NCBI GenBank assembly: GCA_900109895.1
Contig: FOBR01000008.1
Location: 1-64,000 of the forward strand
Source of the DNA: a bacterium A37T11
Lineage (GTDB): Bacteria > Bacteroidota > Bacteroidia > Sphingobacteriales > Sphingobacteriaceae
Direction: 5' to 3'
Length of the DNA: 64,000 nt
The position numbers and the translations under genes were made by a program. The number at the start of each line of letters is the position of its first letter. Position 1 is the first letter of the stretch. Below are positions 1 through 9,071 of this stretch, in pieces. The notes under the pieces were generated by a model, which had not been told where the DNA came from, did not search any database, and saw nothing but the letters and a program-made list of their open reading frames with translations.

Positions 1-149
1 GTAACATCCGTGTCGTTCCAAGCCGCGATGCGCGCTTCGTTCAAATCCACCACCGTGACGGTAATGTCCGGACTTTGTTTGGCTATTACAGCCATGGTTG
101 GGCCGCCAACATAACCTGCACCAATGCAGCAAATCTTTGTTATCTTCAT
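1..149 (-). CDS. ugd: UDP-glucose 6-dehydrogenase, N-terminal part (cut by window edge)
   Basis: The first 49 residues of an enzyme that oxidises UDP-glucose to UDP-glucuronate in the cytoplasm; the rest lies left of the window. The visible part begins [16 protein letters not shown], which contains the GxGxxG nucleotide-binding loop, and continues to an acidic strand end (VVDLNEAR) expected for NAD binding. The spelling [13 protein letters not shown] is closer to the animal-type enzyme than to the E. coli type. The composition is GC-rich (35 of the first 60 bases), unlike the AT-rich genes just upstream, so it probably marks the native border of the polysaccharide cassette. By inference it supplies glucuronate to the polymer made by this cluster. 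Confidence 0.9.
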   Translation of the reverse strand, partial: MKITKICCIGAGYVGGPTMAVIAKQSPDITVTVVDLNEARIAAWNDTDV

Positions 150-279
150 AAAAAAAATATTTTAAATTATTAACCAAAAAGTTACATGCAAATTAGAAGT
201 TGCATCTGGCCATGAGATCAACCTTTTCGATATAACATTTTGGAATAAACTATTTCTTTATTCTTTTGGAAAAAATAAA

Positions 280-1527
280 TTAAAATTCCGTTAACTTTTT
301 AACTACAGATTTAGGCTTCATATTTTGATCAAATAAATACGGATAATTTTTTTTATTAAATTGTTGAATAATATAATTATTTCTGTCAAATGGACTCCAT
401 AATGTTATACCAGTTACAATTCCTTTAAACTGTCTACAAACTCTAAAGATTGTTTCATATACATTTGATTGTTTAGAAATAATATCTTTTGAATATAAAT
501 CACTCATATACTTAAGATCTGCATTTGTCATTGTCCTACCCAAAATCCTTTTTCGATATATTGAAACATCTAACTCTGTAAGTTGAACCTCAAGGCCAAT
601 TGAATTAAATTTGTTAATAGTTTCTGTCAAATCCTTTTCAGAGCAGCCTTCAATTCCCCAATGAGCCTGAAGTCCTACTCCGTCAATTGGAACACCTTTT
701 TCTTTCATTTTTTTCAAATATTGAAAAATAACATCTCGTTTATAAGTCCATTCAAAACTATTATCATTATAAAAAAGTTTCGCCTTTGGATCTGCAGCGC
801 GTGCGTACCTAAATGCTTTTTCAAAATATTCTTCACCAGCGATAACTAACATTGAATCGGTTCTTTTATCAATCGGTCTATCCCCAAAATAAGGAATAGC
901 CTCATTTACAACATCCCAACAATATACCTTTCCCTTATAATGATTTATAACGCTAGTTATATGTTTTTCCAATCTCTTTAATAAAAGCTGCTTATTCGCT
1001 GCTCTATTACCATCCCGAAACATCCATTTAGGCATCTTTTGTGGCCATACTAAGGTATGACCCCGTATTTTCATGTTATTTTTAATTGCAAAAGAAACTA
1101 TCAAATCAGCATCTTTGAAATTAAAAATATTTTCTTTTGGCTGAACTACAGTTGGTTTCATTTGATTTTCAGGAGTTACGCTCGAATAATTTTCAGCAAT
1201 AAAAGAGGAAATCTTCGGATCTTTCACCATAGAAGGATCTATAGCAGTTCCTATAGGAAAATAGCTCGCGTATTTATTACGGAGTGTTACTTTTCTTTGT
1301 AATTTAATTTTCTTTATTGGTATCCCAGAATTGCCATTATTCTCTAAACTATCATCATCCCAAGTTATTTTTCTATTATTCGCCAAATTTACTTTTAAGG
1401 ATTGCTCGTCGACATCATTTTTTATGACAGAAGCTCCACTATCAATAGTTTTTCTTTCTTTTTGACTACTAATTGATAAACAAGAATTAAACAGAATATA
1501 AACACATATGAATATAACTAATTTCAT
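280..1527 (-). CDS. GH10 family endo-beta-1,4-xylanase-like lipoprotein
   Basis: A secreted glycoside hydrolase of family 10, whose known members cut beta-1,4-xylan or related beta-glycans with retention. The N-terminus is a signal peptide with a lipobox-like FNSC at residues 13-16, so the protein is probably lipid-anchored through Cys16. A low-complexity linker (about 20-75) precedes the barrel. The acid/base is Glu209 in WDVVNEA and the nucleophile is Glu318 in QLTELDVS; the substrate-side motifs RGHTLVWP (155-162) and LQAHWG (287-291) are also present. No carbohydrate-binding module is seen. It is the next-to-last visible gene of an exopolysaccharide operon and not part of a SusC/SusD locus, so trimming or release of the cluster's own polymer is more likely than xylan feeding. 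The family call is firm; the substrate is not known. Confidence 0.88.
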   Translation of the reverse strand: MKLVIFICVYILFNSCLSISSQKERKTIDSGASVIKNDVDEQSLKVNLANNRKITWDDDSLENNGNSGIPIKKIKLQRKVTLRNKYASYFPIGTAIDPSMVKDPKISSFIAENYSSVTPENQMKPTVVQPKENIFNFKDADLIVSFAIKNNMKIRGHTLVWPQKMPKWMFRDGNRAANKQLLLKRLEKHITSVINHYKGKVYCWDVVNEAIPYFGDRPIDKRTDSMLVIAGEEYFEKAFRYARAADPKAKLFYNDNSFEWTYKRDVIFQYLKKMKEKGVPIDGVGLQAHWGIEGCSEKDLTETINKFNSIGLEVQLTELDVSIYRKRILGRTMTNADLKYMSDLYSKDIISKQSNVYETIFRVCRQFKGIVTGITLWSPFDRNNYIIQQFNKKNYPYLFDQNMKPKSVVKKLTEF

Positions 1528-1544
1528 CTTGTAAATTTTATATA

Positions 1545-2030
1545 TTATTTTTCTAAAAATTCCCTAATAGAATTGGTCAACTCATCCGAAGCCCAATTTC
1601 CAATTTTATGTAACGAATTATATCGGCGATTTTGTACAATATCCAGCGCATTAGTCACCAAATCATTCTCATCCCAAGCTATGTTAACATATTTCAACGA
1701 CTGCATTTTTCTAGCAGTGGCAAACTGATGCTCATTTCTGTGTTCTCCTAGCTTAGCATTTCTAGGCATAATTAATATAGCCTTGCCTTTTGTTAATGCT
1801 GAAAGAATTGTCCCCATGCCAGCGTGACTAATTATTAAATCAGCATGATCGAAATATTTATCAAAATCTTCGGGGGTTAAAAAGTCGAAAATTTTTACAT
1901 TTTTCTCAAACAAAACTTTCGTCCTTGCTTGAATAAAAATTTGAACTTCTGGAATTTTAAAAGACAATTTACTTATTGAACCCATTAATCTTTCAAATGG
2001 TTCTTGCGTTCCTATTGTAACAAATATCAT
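1545..2030 (-). CDS. PssE/Alg13-like catalytic subunit of a split glycosyltransferase
   Basis: A 161-residue protein matching the C-terminal nucleotide-sugar-binding half of GT-B family 28 enzymes, as in PssE, Cps14G and yeast Alg13. It starts MIFVTIGTQEPFERL, and the donor-binding loop appears as DLIISHAGMGT near residues 64-74. Such proteins need a membrane-bound partner, and the PssD-like gene immediately upstream (overlap of 4 bases) supplies it. The pair typically adds the second sugar to an undecaprenyl-linked lipid carrier on the cytoplasmic face of the inner membrane. The sugar cannot be read from the sequence. The gene is intact and AT-rich like its neighbours. Confidence 0.82.
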   Translation of the reverse strand: MIFVTIGTQEPFERLMGSISKLSFKIPEVQIFIQARTKVLFEKNVKIFDFLTPEDFDKYFDHADLIISHAGMGTILSALTKGKAILIMPRNAKLGEHRNEHQFATARKMQSLKYVNIAWDENDLVTNALDIVQNRRYNSLHKIGNWASDELTNSIREFLEK

Positions 2031-2470
2031 GAAATTACGTTTCCTGAATAGTGAATTCCTTTTTTTGCAAGATCAGGCCATTGAGAATATACCCTGCTAG
2101 CAAACATTGTAGCCAATTTTCCACTTAATGAAATTTTTTCTACATTTGCAATACTGTCTACCCAGATTGTTTTACATCCCAGAATCCAGCCTACGAAAAG
2201 ACAAATAAGGCCAGGTGCAGCACCTGTAGTAATTATAAATTCAGCCTTTTCTAATTTCAAAATTTTATAAATTTTGAAAAATGCCTTAAATATTTTAACT
2301 TTTTCTTTTCGATTGAAATCATCAACAAAATAAAATTTGTTGTTTGGCACCATAGAAGAAAAGTTTGAGTTTGTACTTACATATACCATTTCATGATTCT
2401 TAAACGCTGGATTCAATCGTAATAATTGGATCCAATGTCCTCCTATTGAAGCTACAGCTATCCCTTTCAT
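2027..2470 (-). CDS. PssD/Alg14-like membrane-anchor subunit of a split glycosyltransferase
   Basis: A 147-residue partner of the PssE-like protein. The opening MKGIAVASIGGHWIQLLRL carries the GGH loop typical of PssD, Cps14F and Alg14. A hydrophobic stretch around residues 81-103 (ITTGAAPGLICLFVGWILG) could sit at the membrane and recruit the catalytic subunit. Its 3' end overlaps the next gene by four bases, consistent with coupled translation and 1:1 assembly. The protein has no complete active site of its own. In known clusters the pair acts straight after the initiating transferase, so its acceptor here may be the sugar placed by one of the WcaJ proteins; that link is inference. Confidence 0.8.
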   Translation of the reverse strand: MKGIAVASIGGHWIQLLRLNPAFKNHEMVYVSTNSNFSSMVPNNKFYFVDDFNRKEKVKIFKAFFKIYKILKLEKAEFIITTGAAPGLICLFVGWILGCKTIWVDSIANVEKISLSGKLATMFASRVYSQWPDLAKKGIHYSGNVIS

Positions 2471-2475
2471 TTTAT

Positions 2476-3579
2476 TTATTTTAATAATTCATTATAAAAG
2501 GAATTCAATTTAGGAATTACAAAATCTGAATAATAAGGTTCAACCATATTATAGGACTTGTTTCCAAACAATGCTATTGTACCTGGCTTTTGAATGAAAA
2601 AATTTAACGCATTTAAAATTTCATTTTTATTTCCTGGCTCTATTAAAATTCCATTTTGTCCGTCTTCTACAATTTCTGGTGTTCCACCAACGGGAGTTGA
2701 TATAATGGGCATCTTATAACTCATAGCCTCTAATATTGATAAAGGTAATCCTTCATTATAAGATGGAAGAATGTAAATATCACATTCGGCAAAAAGATCT
2801 TCTTTTTGTTTTCCGGTTACCCATCCAACAAACTCGATTATATCTTTTAATTCTTCATAATTAATATAATTTAATAATTTTTCAATTTGCCCATCTCCTC
2901 CAATGTATAATTTCAATTTTCCAACTAAATCAATTTTATTATCCCTTATAGTGTCCAAAAGATCAAATATACCTTTTCTCTTTCCAATCGCTCCTAGAAA
3001 TAAAAATTTAATCGGATTATTAGCTAATATTTTTAAATTTTTGTTTGATACTTCTTTCCGCTCTACAATATTTTCCAACACTTTTACGTTATCAACACCA
3101 AACGTTGAATAAAAAAAATTTAACCACTTATTTGATAAACAAATTATTAGATCTGTCTGGTTAAAAAATTTATTCATCCATCTTTTTATAATCTTATTAC
3201 TATTTAAATAAAATTTTTCTAGCTCAGATCCATGACTGTGATATATAACTTTTTTACTAAAAATTTTTTTTGAAATCCAAAAAACACAATATTTTCTTAT
3301 TAAACTACCTTTAGCAGCTCCATGAATGTGCACAACTCTAATATCTTTATCACAAATTAATTTCCAAAATAATTTAAAAATTGCCAATATAAAATAAGGA
3401 TAGATAAAAATCTTTCTTTTTTGGGGGCGATAGGTAGAAATAAATTTAAATGGGAAAAAAAATTTGGAATAGGTCTCAATTACTCCACCAATACCTCCCT
3501 TGTGATTAATATAATTTAATCCAACAGTCAATATTGCCTTTGAATTCTTAGGTGAAATATAAGCTTTGGCTTTATCCAT
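2476..3579 (-). CDS. GT4 family glycosyltransferase
   Basis: A 367-residue GT-B retaining glycosyltransferase. The N-terminal acceptor half shows the family GG loop (NHKGGIGGVIETYS, 25-38) and the H-I-H/H-S-H segments near 84-116. The C-terminal half has the EX7E motif (Glu276 to Glu284) within PSYNEGLPLSILEAM, followed by STPVGGTPEIVEDG. It lies five bases downstream of the second acetyltransferase gene's stop region and just upstream of pssD, all co-directional, so it is part of the polymer repeat-unit assembly line. Donor and linkage are unknown. Very AT-rich, like the whole cassette. Confidence 0.85.
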   Translation of the reverse strand: MDKAKAYISPKNSKAILTVGLNYINHKGGIGGVIETYSKFFFPFKFISTYRPQKRKIFIYPYFILAIFKLFWKLICDKDIRVVHIHGAAKGSLIRKYCVFWISKKIFSKKVIYHSHGSELEKFYLNSNKIIKRWMNKFFNQTDLIICLSNKWLNFFYSTFGVDNVKVLENIVERKEVSNKNLKILANNPIKFLFLGAIGKRKGIFDLLDTIRDNKIDLVGKLKLYIGGDGQIEKLLNYINYEELKDIIEFVGWVTGKQKEDLFAECDIYILPSYNEGLPLSILEAMSYKMPIISTPVGGTPEIVEDGQNGILIEPGNKNEILNALNFFIQKPGTIALFGNKSYNMVEPYYSDFVIPKLNSFYNELLK

Positions 3580-3580
3580 T

Positions 3581-4078
3581 TTACAAATTTAAATTCTTAA
3601 TAACCTTTGCAGGATTCCCCCCTACAACACATTGTTCTGGAACATCTTTAACTATTACAGAACCGGCCCCTATTATTGCTCTATTCCCAACAGATATTGC
3701 CCCCAATATAACCACTTGAGCACCTATATTAACATTATCTCCTATTACCGGACATTCACCGTTCATACCTTTATTTCCAATCGTCAAGCTGTGCCGTATA
3801 CAACAGTTTTTCCCAATGATTGAATTCTTGTTAATTACTATTGCTTGCAAATGATAGATGCATAGTCCCTTGCCAATAGTAGTATTATAGGGTACTTCAA
3901 AACCTATCAAATATTCAAAGATAAGTTTATAAAAAATTAAATATGGTAATAAAATTATTTTAAATAATTTACTTTTATTTGCATAATTAGCGATTCTAAA
4001 AAAAACAGCAACTGCCCTACCTTTGGTATTTTTTTTATTTGCTTCCCAGTCTTGAAATGTAAAATAAAAAAACCCCAT
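3581..4078 (-). CDS. Hexapeptide-repeat O-acetyltransferase (serine acetyltransferase-like)
   Basis: A 165-residue left-handed beta-helix acyltransferase. The C-terminal half shows repeated hexapeptide turns (IGKGLC, IGKNCC, IGDNVNIG, VGNRAIIGAGS, VVGGNPAKVI) like serine acetyltransferase, but the helical N-terminal domain of CysE is shortened. In polysaccharide loci this subtype usually acetylates a sugar hydroxyl with acetyl-CoA. It lies between two GT4 genes with one-base gaps, so a role decorating the repeat unit is likely. A second protein of the same family lies two genes upstream, suggesting two acetylation sites or sugars. A true CysE role is unlikely because no cysteine genes are nearby. 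Confidence 0.78.
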   Translation of the reverse strand: MGFFYFTFQDWEANKKNTKGRAVAVFFRIANYANKSKLFKIILLPYLIFYKLIFEYLIGFEVPYNTTIGKGLCIYHLQAIVINKNSIIGKNCCIRHSLTIGNKGMNGECPVIGDNVNIGAQVVILGAISVGNRAIIGAGSVIVKDVPEQCVVGGNPAKVIKNLNL

Positions 4079-4079
4079 A

Positions 4080-5129
4080 TTAATTCACTAGGCTTAAATA
4101 AGTTTTTAAATAACCACTTACCATTCTATTCAATGAATATTTACTTTTAATTTCCTTACCCACTTCCTCTAAAAATTTTGTCATAGTTCCATTTTCTAAC
4201 ATAGATATAACATTTAATATTTTCAATGAACATTCTTTGGAATCACCGGTTCTAAACAAAAAAATACTATTCCATTTTTTTAAAATTTCAGAAGGCCCCC
4301 CTCCCTCTGAAGCTATTACTGGTATACCCGCAGCGATACCTTCAATTATAGTCAAACCAAATCCTTCATATATTGATGGTTGAATTAACAAATCAAATTC
4401 TCTAAGGTTATTCATGATCCAAGTTCGGTCCTTATTTCCTAAAAAATATACCATCGATTCTATCCCTTCCCTAACCACTAGATTTTCCAAATACTCTAAA
4501 GATGGACCATCCCCAACAAAATAAAGTTCAAATAAAATATTATATTGTAATAATTCGGTAACTGCCTTAATAAGAATATCTTGACCTTTTTTTTCATGAA
4601 TTAAACGACTAATTTGTATTAATTTTAGCGGCTTATTTATATCATATTCTTTAAATGAAGATTTCTCAAATTTATCAAAATCTATTCCATTATAAATAAT
4701 TTCAGATGATGTGTTAAATCGGTCTTTGATGTCTTCAAAAACGGCATCCGAAATAGAAATTAACTTTTGATAATTTTTATGAAATAAATTCTTAATACCA
4801 ACATCATGAACAGTTAATATACACAGGGATTTTTTAAACAATATCATATTAACCATATTCGGTTCATGACAGTGAATTATTGTTGGGTCAATCCTCCAGA
4901 GGAGAAAATTAAGTCTAAAAATATACAAAGGATTTTTACTACCTCGGGGCCTATATAAAAAATATATTCTAATACGCTTATCTAGCCTAGCAATAATATC
5001 ATTTGACCATTCATCATTTATAACTATCAAATAAACCTCATTATCCCTACACAAACTATTTAATATGTCAACTACTAACATTTGTGATCCACCTGTGTGC
5101 ATGGTGAAAATACAATGAACTATTTTCAT
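4080..5129 (-). CDS. GT4 family glycosyltransferase
   Basis: A 349-residue GT-B enzyme. Residues 1-20 (MKIVHCIFTMHTGGSQMLVV) carry the GG acceptor loop. The EX7E catalytic pair is Glu255/Glu263 in PSIYEGFGLTIIEG, with ISRLIHEKKG (173-182) as the phosphate-binding stretch. It lies one base upstream of the 3581-4078 acetyltransferase in the same direction, so the two are probably co-translated. It presumably transfers one sugar of the repeat unit at the cytoplasmic face of the inner membrane; donor and linkage cannot be read. The 48-base gap to the preceding gene is one of the larger gaps in this cassette and shows no clear promoter. Confidence 0.85.
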   Translation of the reverse strand: MKIVHCIFTMHTGGSQMLVVDILNSLCRDNEVYLIVINDEWSNDIIARLDKRIRIYFLYRPRGSKNPLYIFRLNFLLWRIDPTIIHCHEPNMVNMILFKKSLCILTVHDVGIKNLFHKNYQKLISISDAVFEDIKDRFNTSSEIIYNGIDFDKFEKSSFKEYDINKPLKLIQISRLIHEKKGQDILIKAVTELLQYNILFELYFVGDGPSLEYLENLVVREGIESMVYFLGNKDRTWIMNNLREFDLLIQPSIYEGFGLTIIEGIAAGIPVIASEGGGPSEILKKWNSIFLFRTGDSKECSLKILNVISMLENGTMTKFLEEVGKEIKSKYSLNRMVSGYLKTYLSLVN

Positions 5130-5177
5130 TAAGAAAAATTTAAAAAAATAAGATTGTATTCATCAAAAATCAACATA

Positions 5178-5735
5178 TCACAATATCCATTTATTCAAAA
5201 TATAACCTCCTGATCCATTCATTGATAGTATCTTACTCGGTATTCCCCCATGCACTGAATTATTAGGACAATCAATCAAAACAACAGCATTCGCACCAAC
5301 ACAAGCATTATCTCCAACTAATATACCACCCATAACTTTTGCACCAGGCCCAATAAAAACATTATCGCCAATTTCGGGATAGCCTACATTTTTCCCTCGC
5401 GCGCTAAACCCAATTGTAACACCCTGTGATATATTAACATTATTTCCAATTTTTGCCTTTCCCGAAATAACTATTCCACCAAAGTGACCAATATAAAATC
5501 CATAACCAATTTCAGTACCCACAGGAATATCAAATCCATATCTAAAACTATAATGTCTTAAAATAAGCCTAATAAGATAATAAATTATTTTAGAGCGTGA
5601 TTTCATATGCTTACACAATCTAAAATAAAACATATATTTAAAACCAGGAGTGATAAAAAAATGCTTTATAAAAGATTTAAAAGATAAATTCCCCGAATAC
5701 CTAAACAAATCCGACTTAACGAAATCCAATAGCAT
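5178..5735 (-). CDS. Hexapeptide-repeat acetyltransferase (serine acetyltransferase/WcaB-like)
   Basis: A 185-residue left-handed beta-helix acetyltransferase. Hexapeptide coils are seen from about residue 75 on (IPVGTEIGYG, IGHFGGIVISG, IGNNVNISQG, IGDNVFIGPGA, VGDNACVGANA). The GHFGGIVI segment is typical of the serine acetyltransferase-like subgroup found in colanic-acid-type clusters. Its start lies inside the end of the upstream GT2 gene (20-base overlap, different frame), which points to tight co-expression. Probable role: O-acetylation of a sugar in the repeat unit, using acetyl-CoA. Compared with the other acetyltransferase of this cassette it has a longer N-terminal part. Confidence 0.78.
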   Translation of the reverse strand: MLLDFVKSDLFRYSGNLSFKSFIKHFFITPGFKYMFYFRLCKHMKSRSKIIYYLIRLILRHYSFRYGFDIPVGTEIGYGFYIGHFGGIVISGKAKIGNNVNISQGVTIGFSARGKNVGYPEIGDNVFIGPGAKVMGGILVGDNACVGANAVVLIDCPNNSVHGGIPSKILSMNGSGGYILNKWIL

Positions 5736-6492
5736 TTTTAATGGTACCTTTAAATAATTCCTTTTTCAATTTAAACCAATTTTTTGAAAATCTTTTTAAA
5801 CCATTTCTTTCTAAGCATAATTCAATATCTTTCAAAAATTTCTCAAAACCTGTTGATGTCTTAGTAAAATCGGACATCCTAAAACCAGCAATAGGCCCAT
5901 TTATCATATACAAATCTCCATGTAGGGTTAAACGTAATATTAAATCTAAATCCATACAATAGTGTATATCTTCATTGCAAAATCCAACTTTTCGAACTAA
6001 AGAATTTCTATAAAAAGATCCCTGCTGAACCACATTATAGTCATTATTAATTAGATCATCTCTTTTGTGAGCCTTAATTGAGCGTAATTTAATAACTAAA
6101 TCGCTTTCATCAATCCAATTTACAGAATTTGGCATTAAAACTGCCGGTTTTATTGGGTTAAGGTTCGAATATATTTTTACAACTTTCTCTACAGCTCGTT
6201 GATATAAAACATCGTCTGAATTAATCCATCCTACTAATTCTCCTTCAGCAAGTTTAAAACCTTTATTAATTGCATCACTTTGACCTTTATCCGATTCATG
6301 AATAATAATATCAATTTTATCTTTATATCTGTTAACAACTTCCATAGTGTTATCAGTTGATCCCCCGTCGACCAAAATATATTGAATATTTTTATAAGAT
6401 TGATTTAATACGGAAAGAATAGTTCGTTCGATAAATTGCCCCTGGTTATAGGATGGAGTGATTATAGAAACTTTCATATGCTTTGAATCCAT
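5716..6492 (-). CDS. GT2 family glycosyltransferase
   Basis: A 258-residue inverting GT-A transferase. The fold opens with VSIITPSYNQGQFIERT, followed by the nucleotide-binding DGGSTD (42-47) and a DxD-type metal site SDD at 92-94 (GWINSDDVL). There are no membrane helices, so it is a soluble or peripheral enzyme of the WcaA/WfgS type. Start: Met1 at 6492 or Met6 at 6477; the second begins exactly at the conserved strand (MKVSIITPSYNQG) and may be the true one. It overlaps the downstream acetyltransferase by 20 bases and follows the polymerase gene by eight bases. It builds one linkage of the repeat unit; the sugar is unknown. Confidence 0.87.
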   Translation of the reverse strand: MDSKHMKVSIITPSYNQGQFIERTILSVLNQSYKNIQYILVDGGSTDNTMEVVNRYKDKIDIIIHESDKGQSDAINKGFKLAEGELVGWINSDDVLYQRAVEKVVKIYSNLNPIKPAVLMPNSVNWIDESDLVIKLRSIKAHKRDDLINNDYNVVQQGSFYRNSLVRKVGFCNEDIHYCMDLDLILRLTLHGDLYMINGPIAGFRMSDFTKTSTGFEKFLKDIELCLERNGLKRFSKNWFKLKKELFKGTIKNAIGFR

Positions 6493-6500
6493 AAATTATA

Positions 6501-7886
6501 TTATAAAACTAACACTTTCTTTTTTGGTACTAACATCAAACTTTTAATTTGTATAACATATAATATTAAAAACAAATAAAGTGTACTTTGTATTCCTGTA
6601 AAGATACAAAAGAAAAAATAAGAAAATATTGTCGCCTGAGTAATGGCAAAATCAGATTTTAATATTAAACTTTTATTATTTGTTTTAAAATATCTATTTA
6701 CAATGCTAGTATTTTTTAATAATACAAAAAACAAGTATAACCACATAATAAATCCAACATATCCAGATTCGACTAGAGATAAAAAAACTAAGCTTTCGAA
6801 ACCCATTAAAACAGGATGAAAACCATAAGTTGCATTATAATATTTTCCATAACCAAGTCCTAAACCAACGAGTGGTGATCTTTCTATCATCTTAAAAGAT
6901 CCTAATAACTGGTCATACCTCATAGAAGCACTTGACCCATTAATGTCTTGGTTAACTTTTAATGTTGAATCCCAAAAGAAAACTGTTGATTCAAAAAAAT
7001 CTTGATATTTCGTCAGTGCAGGAATTTGATATAATGCGATTAATGTAAGAAATGCCCCAATAACTGAATATTTAATAATACCAAATTTCATTTTAGCAGA
7101 ACTTTTTAGCGTATAATAAAATATACCTATAATCATTGCTAATAACGCAGATCTACTTCCACTAAATATTACGTTTACAAATAGGAGAATTAATAAAAAT
7201 ACCTGTATCCACCGTTTTAAATCCCACCTCTTAATAAAAAAAAAGAACAATAATACACAACTGCCTCCCCAAGTAAGAGGATGCATCATAGTCCCTAAGA
7301 CTCTACCCTCCAATCCTGCTCTTTCTTCTTGAGAGAAACGATCAGTCATAGAATCATCCTGATTATAAAGAGCATTTACCAAAGATACGTATGGATTCGA
7401 ATGAGTTATATAACAAACACAACCGTAAAAAGTAATCAAAAAAACTGTCCAAGCGATTATCTTAGCAAATCTGCTAATATCATATTCATCCTTAAAAATA
7501 CACCAGCCTATGAAACATAATGTAAACTCGGTATATATCATCTGTATTAAGGTGCTAATTCTAATTTTTAAGGTCATTTCTCCAGCAAAAAAACAAAGAA
7601 TAAATAGTACTAATGCAAATAGTATTACACCATTAAGAAAATAAGAAGGAATACGTAACATTTTTTCTTTCGCTATCATTGTTTTATATAAAAATACACC
7701 AATGAGAACGAGGGTTAAACACGAATTCAAACTTAAATCTTTTATTCCTAAAGGTACACGGACAATTGCGGGCACTAGTAAACGGCATGCCAAAATTAAT
7801 GAAAACCCTAATTGAATACGGTATACTGTTATTGAGGAAATAATTATAAAAATAAATAATATTAATATTCCTAAAACCATAAACAA
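6501..7886 (-). CDS. O-antigen ligase/polymerase-like membrane protein (Wzy candidate of the AT-rich cassette)
   Basis: A 461-residue protein with about ten to twelve predicted hydrophobic helices. The signature region of the O-antigen ligase/Wzy family is seen: a long periplasmic loop between about residues 290 and 350, a GSRSALLA motif in the middle, and SPLVGLGLGYGKYY before the final helices. Such proteins join lipid-linked repeat units in the periplasm, or transfer the polymer to an acceptor. It is the only polymerase-like gene in this cassette, which also has its own flippase, so Wzy is the simplest reading. Low sequence conservation in this family prevents a firmer assignment. Confidence 0.72.
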   Translation of the reverse strand: MFMVLGILILFIFIIISSITVYRIQLGFSLILACRLLVPAIVRVPLGIKDLSLNSCLTLVLIGVFLYKTMIAKEKMLRIPSYFLNGVILFALVLFILCFFAGEMTLKIRISTLIQMIYTEFTLCFIGWCIFKDEYDISRFAKIIAWTVFLITFYGCVCYITHSNPYVSLVNALYNQDDSMTDRFSQEERAGLEGRVLGTMMHPLTWGGSCVLLFFFFIKRWDLKRWIQVFLLILLFVNVIFSGSRSALLAMIIGIFYYTLKSSAKMKFGIIKYSVIGAFLTLIALYQIPALTKYQDFFESTVFFWDSTLKVNQDINGSSASMRYDQLLGSFKMIERSPLVGLGLGYGKYYNATYGFHPVLMGFESLVFLSLVESGYVGFIMWLYLFFVLLKNTSIVNRYFKTNNKSLILKSDFAITQATIFSYFFFCIFTGIQSTLYLFLILYVIQIKSLMLVPKKKVLVL

Positions 7887-7922
7887 TTATTTCTAATAAA
7901 AACTCCTCTAATAACGAATATT

Positions 7923-9071
7923 TTAATTAATTTTTCTGCCATATTTTATAAATACCATATTCACTATTTTGCTAATTTCGAAACAATAATTTACTTCTGA
8001 AAAATTTTGTGTTGCATATTCTATACAATTTTTAGTTAATTTATTGTAGTTATCCATATTAATAAGTTTAGGAAAAAGTATTTCGAGGGCAGACTCTGGA
8101 TCACTAAAAAGATAACCATTATAATTATCAATAACTAATTCAGAAGTACCAGCATTATTAAGCCCTATAACGGGTATTCCCCATTGCATAGATTCTATCG
8201 TAACCCGGCCAAATCCTTCCATTTTTGAATACATTAACATATAGTTAAAATTTTTAAATTGTTCGTATGGGTTTTTTAAATAGCCCATAAAATTCACTTT
8301 ATTTTTTAAAAGTGAACTATCTTCGCAGTATCTTTTAAGAGAATTAACATAATGTTCGTCACCATTACCTATTATTGACAATAATGCTTTATCATCCAAA
8401 CACAAAAATCTTTCAAACGCTTTAATTGCTTCCATTTGACCCTTAGAAGGACTAATATGTCCTATTATAAAAAATCCAATAGTTCCTCCCTGTTTAATTT
8501 TAGGAATAAATCCATTAGGATTAAGATTTGGTAATCCATTGTAAACCATAAAACAATTAGGATTATTATTCTGCAAATAATAATTCTTTATAGATTTCGA
8601 AATTGCAATAACAGCTTCACTTTTTCGTAATAATTTAAGGAAAAACTTTTTACCAAAGGGCCTTAATAATTCATAATCTTCTAGACCAAATTCACGAAGA
8701 TGCCAAATATGTGGGATTTTAAGAATCCGAGAAACAAAATAACCGTGATAAAAAACTGATGAATTTGAGTAAATTATATCTGCTTTCTCAGATTTAATTT
8801 GCTTCAAAAGAGCAGGAAATCTCCAAATATCATAGAGTGTATATAGTATCCCTCTTACTAATCCTTTAAGACCTTTTGAAAAACATGAGTACTTAAACTT
8901 TAATAGGATACACTCAATTCCATTTGATCTCAACAGTTCAAAAAAATCGCCAGCAAATGGTAAACCCACTTTAACTTTAATCCCACGATTTTTTAAAAAA
9001 GATACAATTGAAAATAATGATCTGTTTGCTCCGTAAAGTCCAGAATAATGGGTAATAAAAAAAATCGTCAT
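7923..9071 (-). CDS. GT4 family glycosyltransferase
   Basis: A 382-residue GT-B glycosyltransferase. The N-terminal half begins FFITHYSGLYGANRSL, a GANRSL variant of the acceptor loop, and the C-terminal half has GHISPSKGQ (203-212) and the EX7E pair Glu285/Glu293 (KMEGFGRVTIES). Its start overlaps the end of the preceding GT4 by four bases, a coupling arrangement. Both are in the AT-rich cassette and must act in sequence on the same lipid-linked intermediate. Donor and linkage are unknown. Confidence 0.85.
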   Translation of the reverse strand: MTIFFITHYSGLYGANRSLFSIVSFLKNRGIKVKVGLPFAGDFFELLRSNGIECILLKFKYSCFSKGLKGLVRGILYTLYDIWRFPALLKQIKSEKADIIYSNSSVFYHGYFVSRILKIPHIWHLREFGLEDYELLRPFGKKFFLKLLRKSEAVIAISKSIKNYYLQNNNPNCFMVYNGLPNLNPNGFIPKIKQGGTIGFFIIGHISPSKGQMEAIKAFERFLCLDDKALLSIIGNGDEHYVNSLKRYCEDSSLLKNKVNFMGYLKNPYEQFKNFNYMLMYSKMEGFGRVTIESMQWGIPVIGLNNAGTSELVIDNYNGYLFSDPESALEILFPKLINMDNYNKLTKNCIEYATQNFSEVNYCFEISKIVNMVFIKYGRKIN

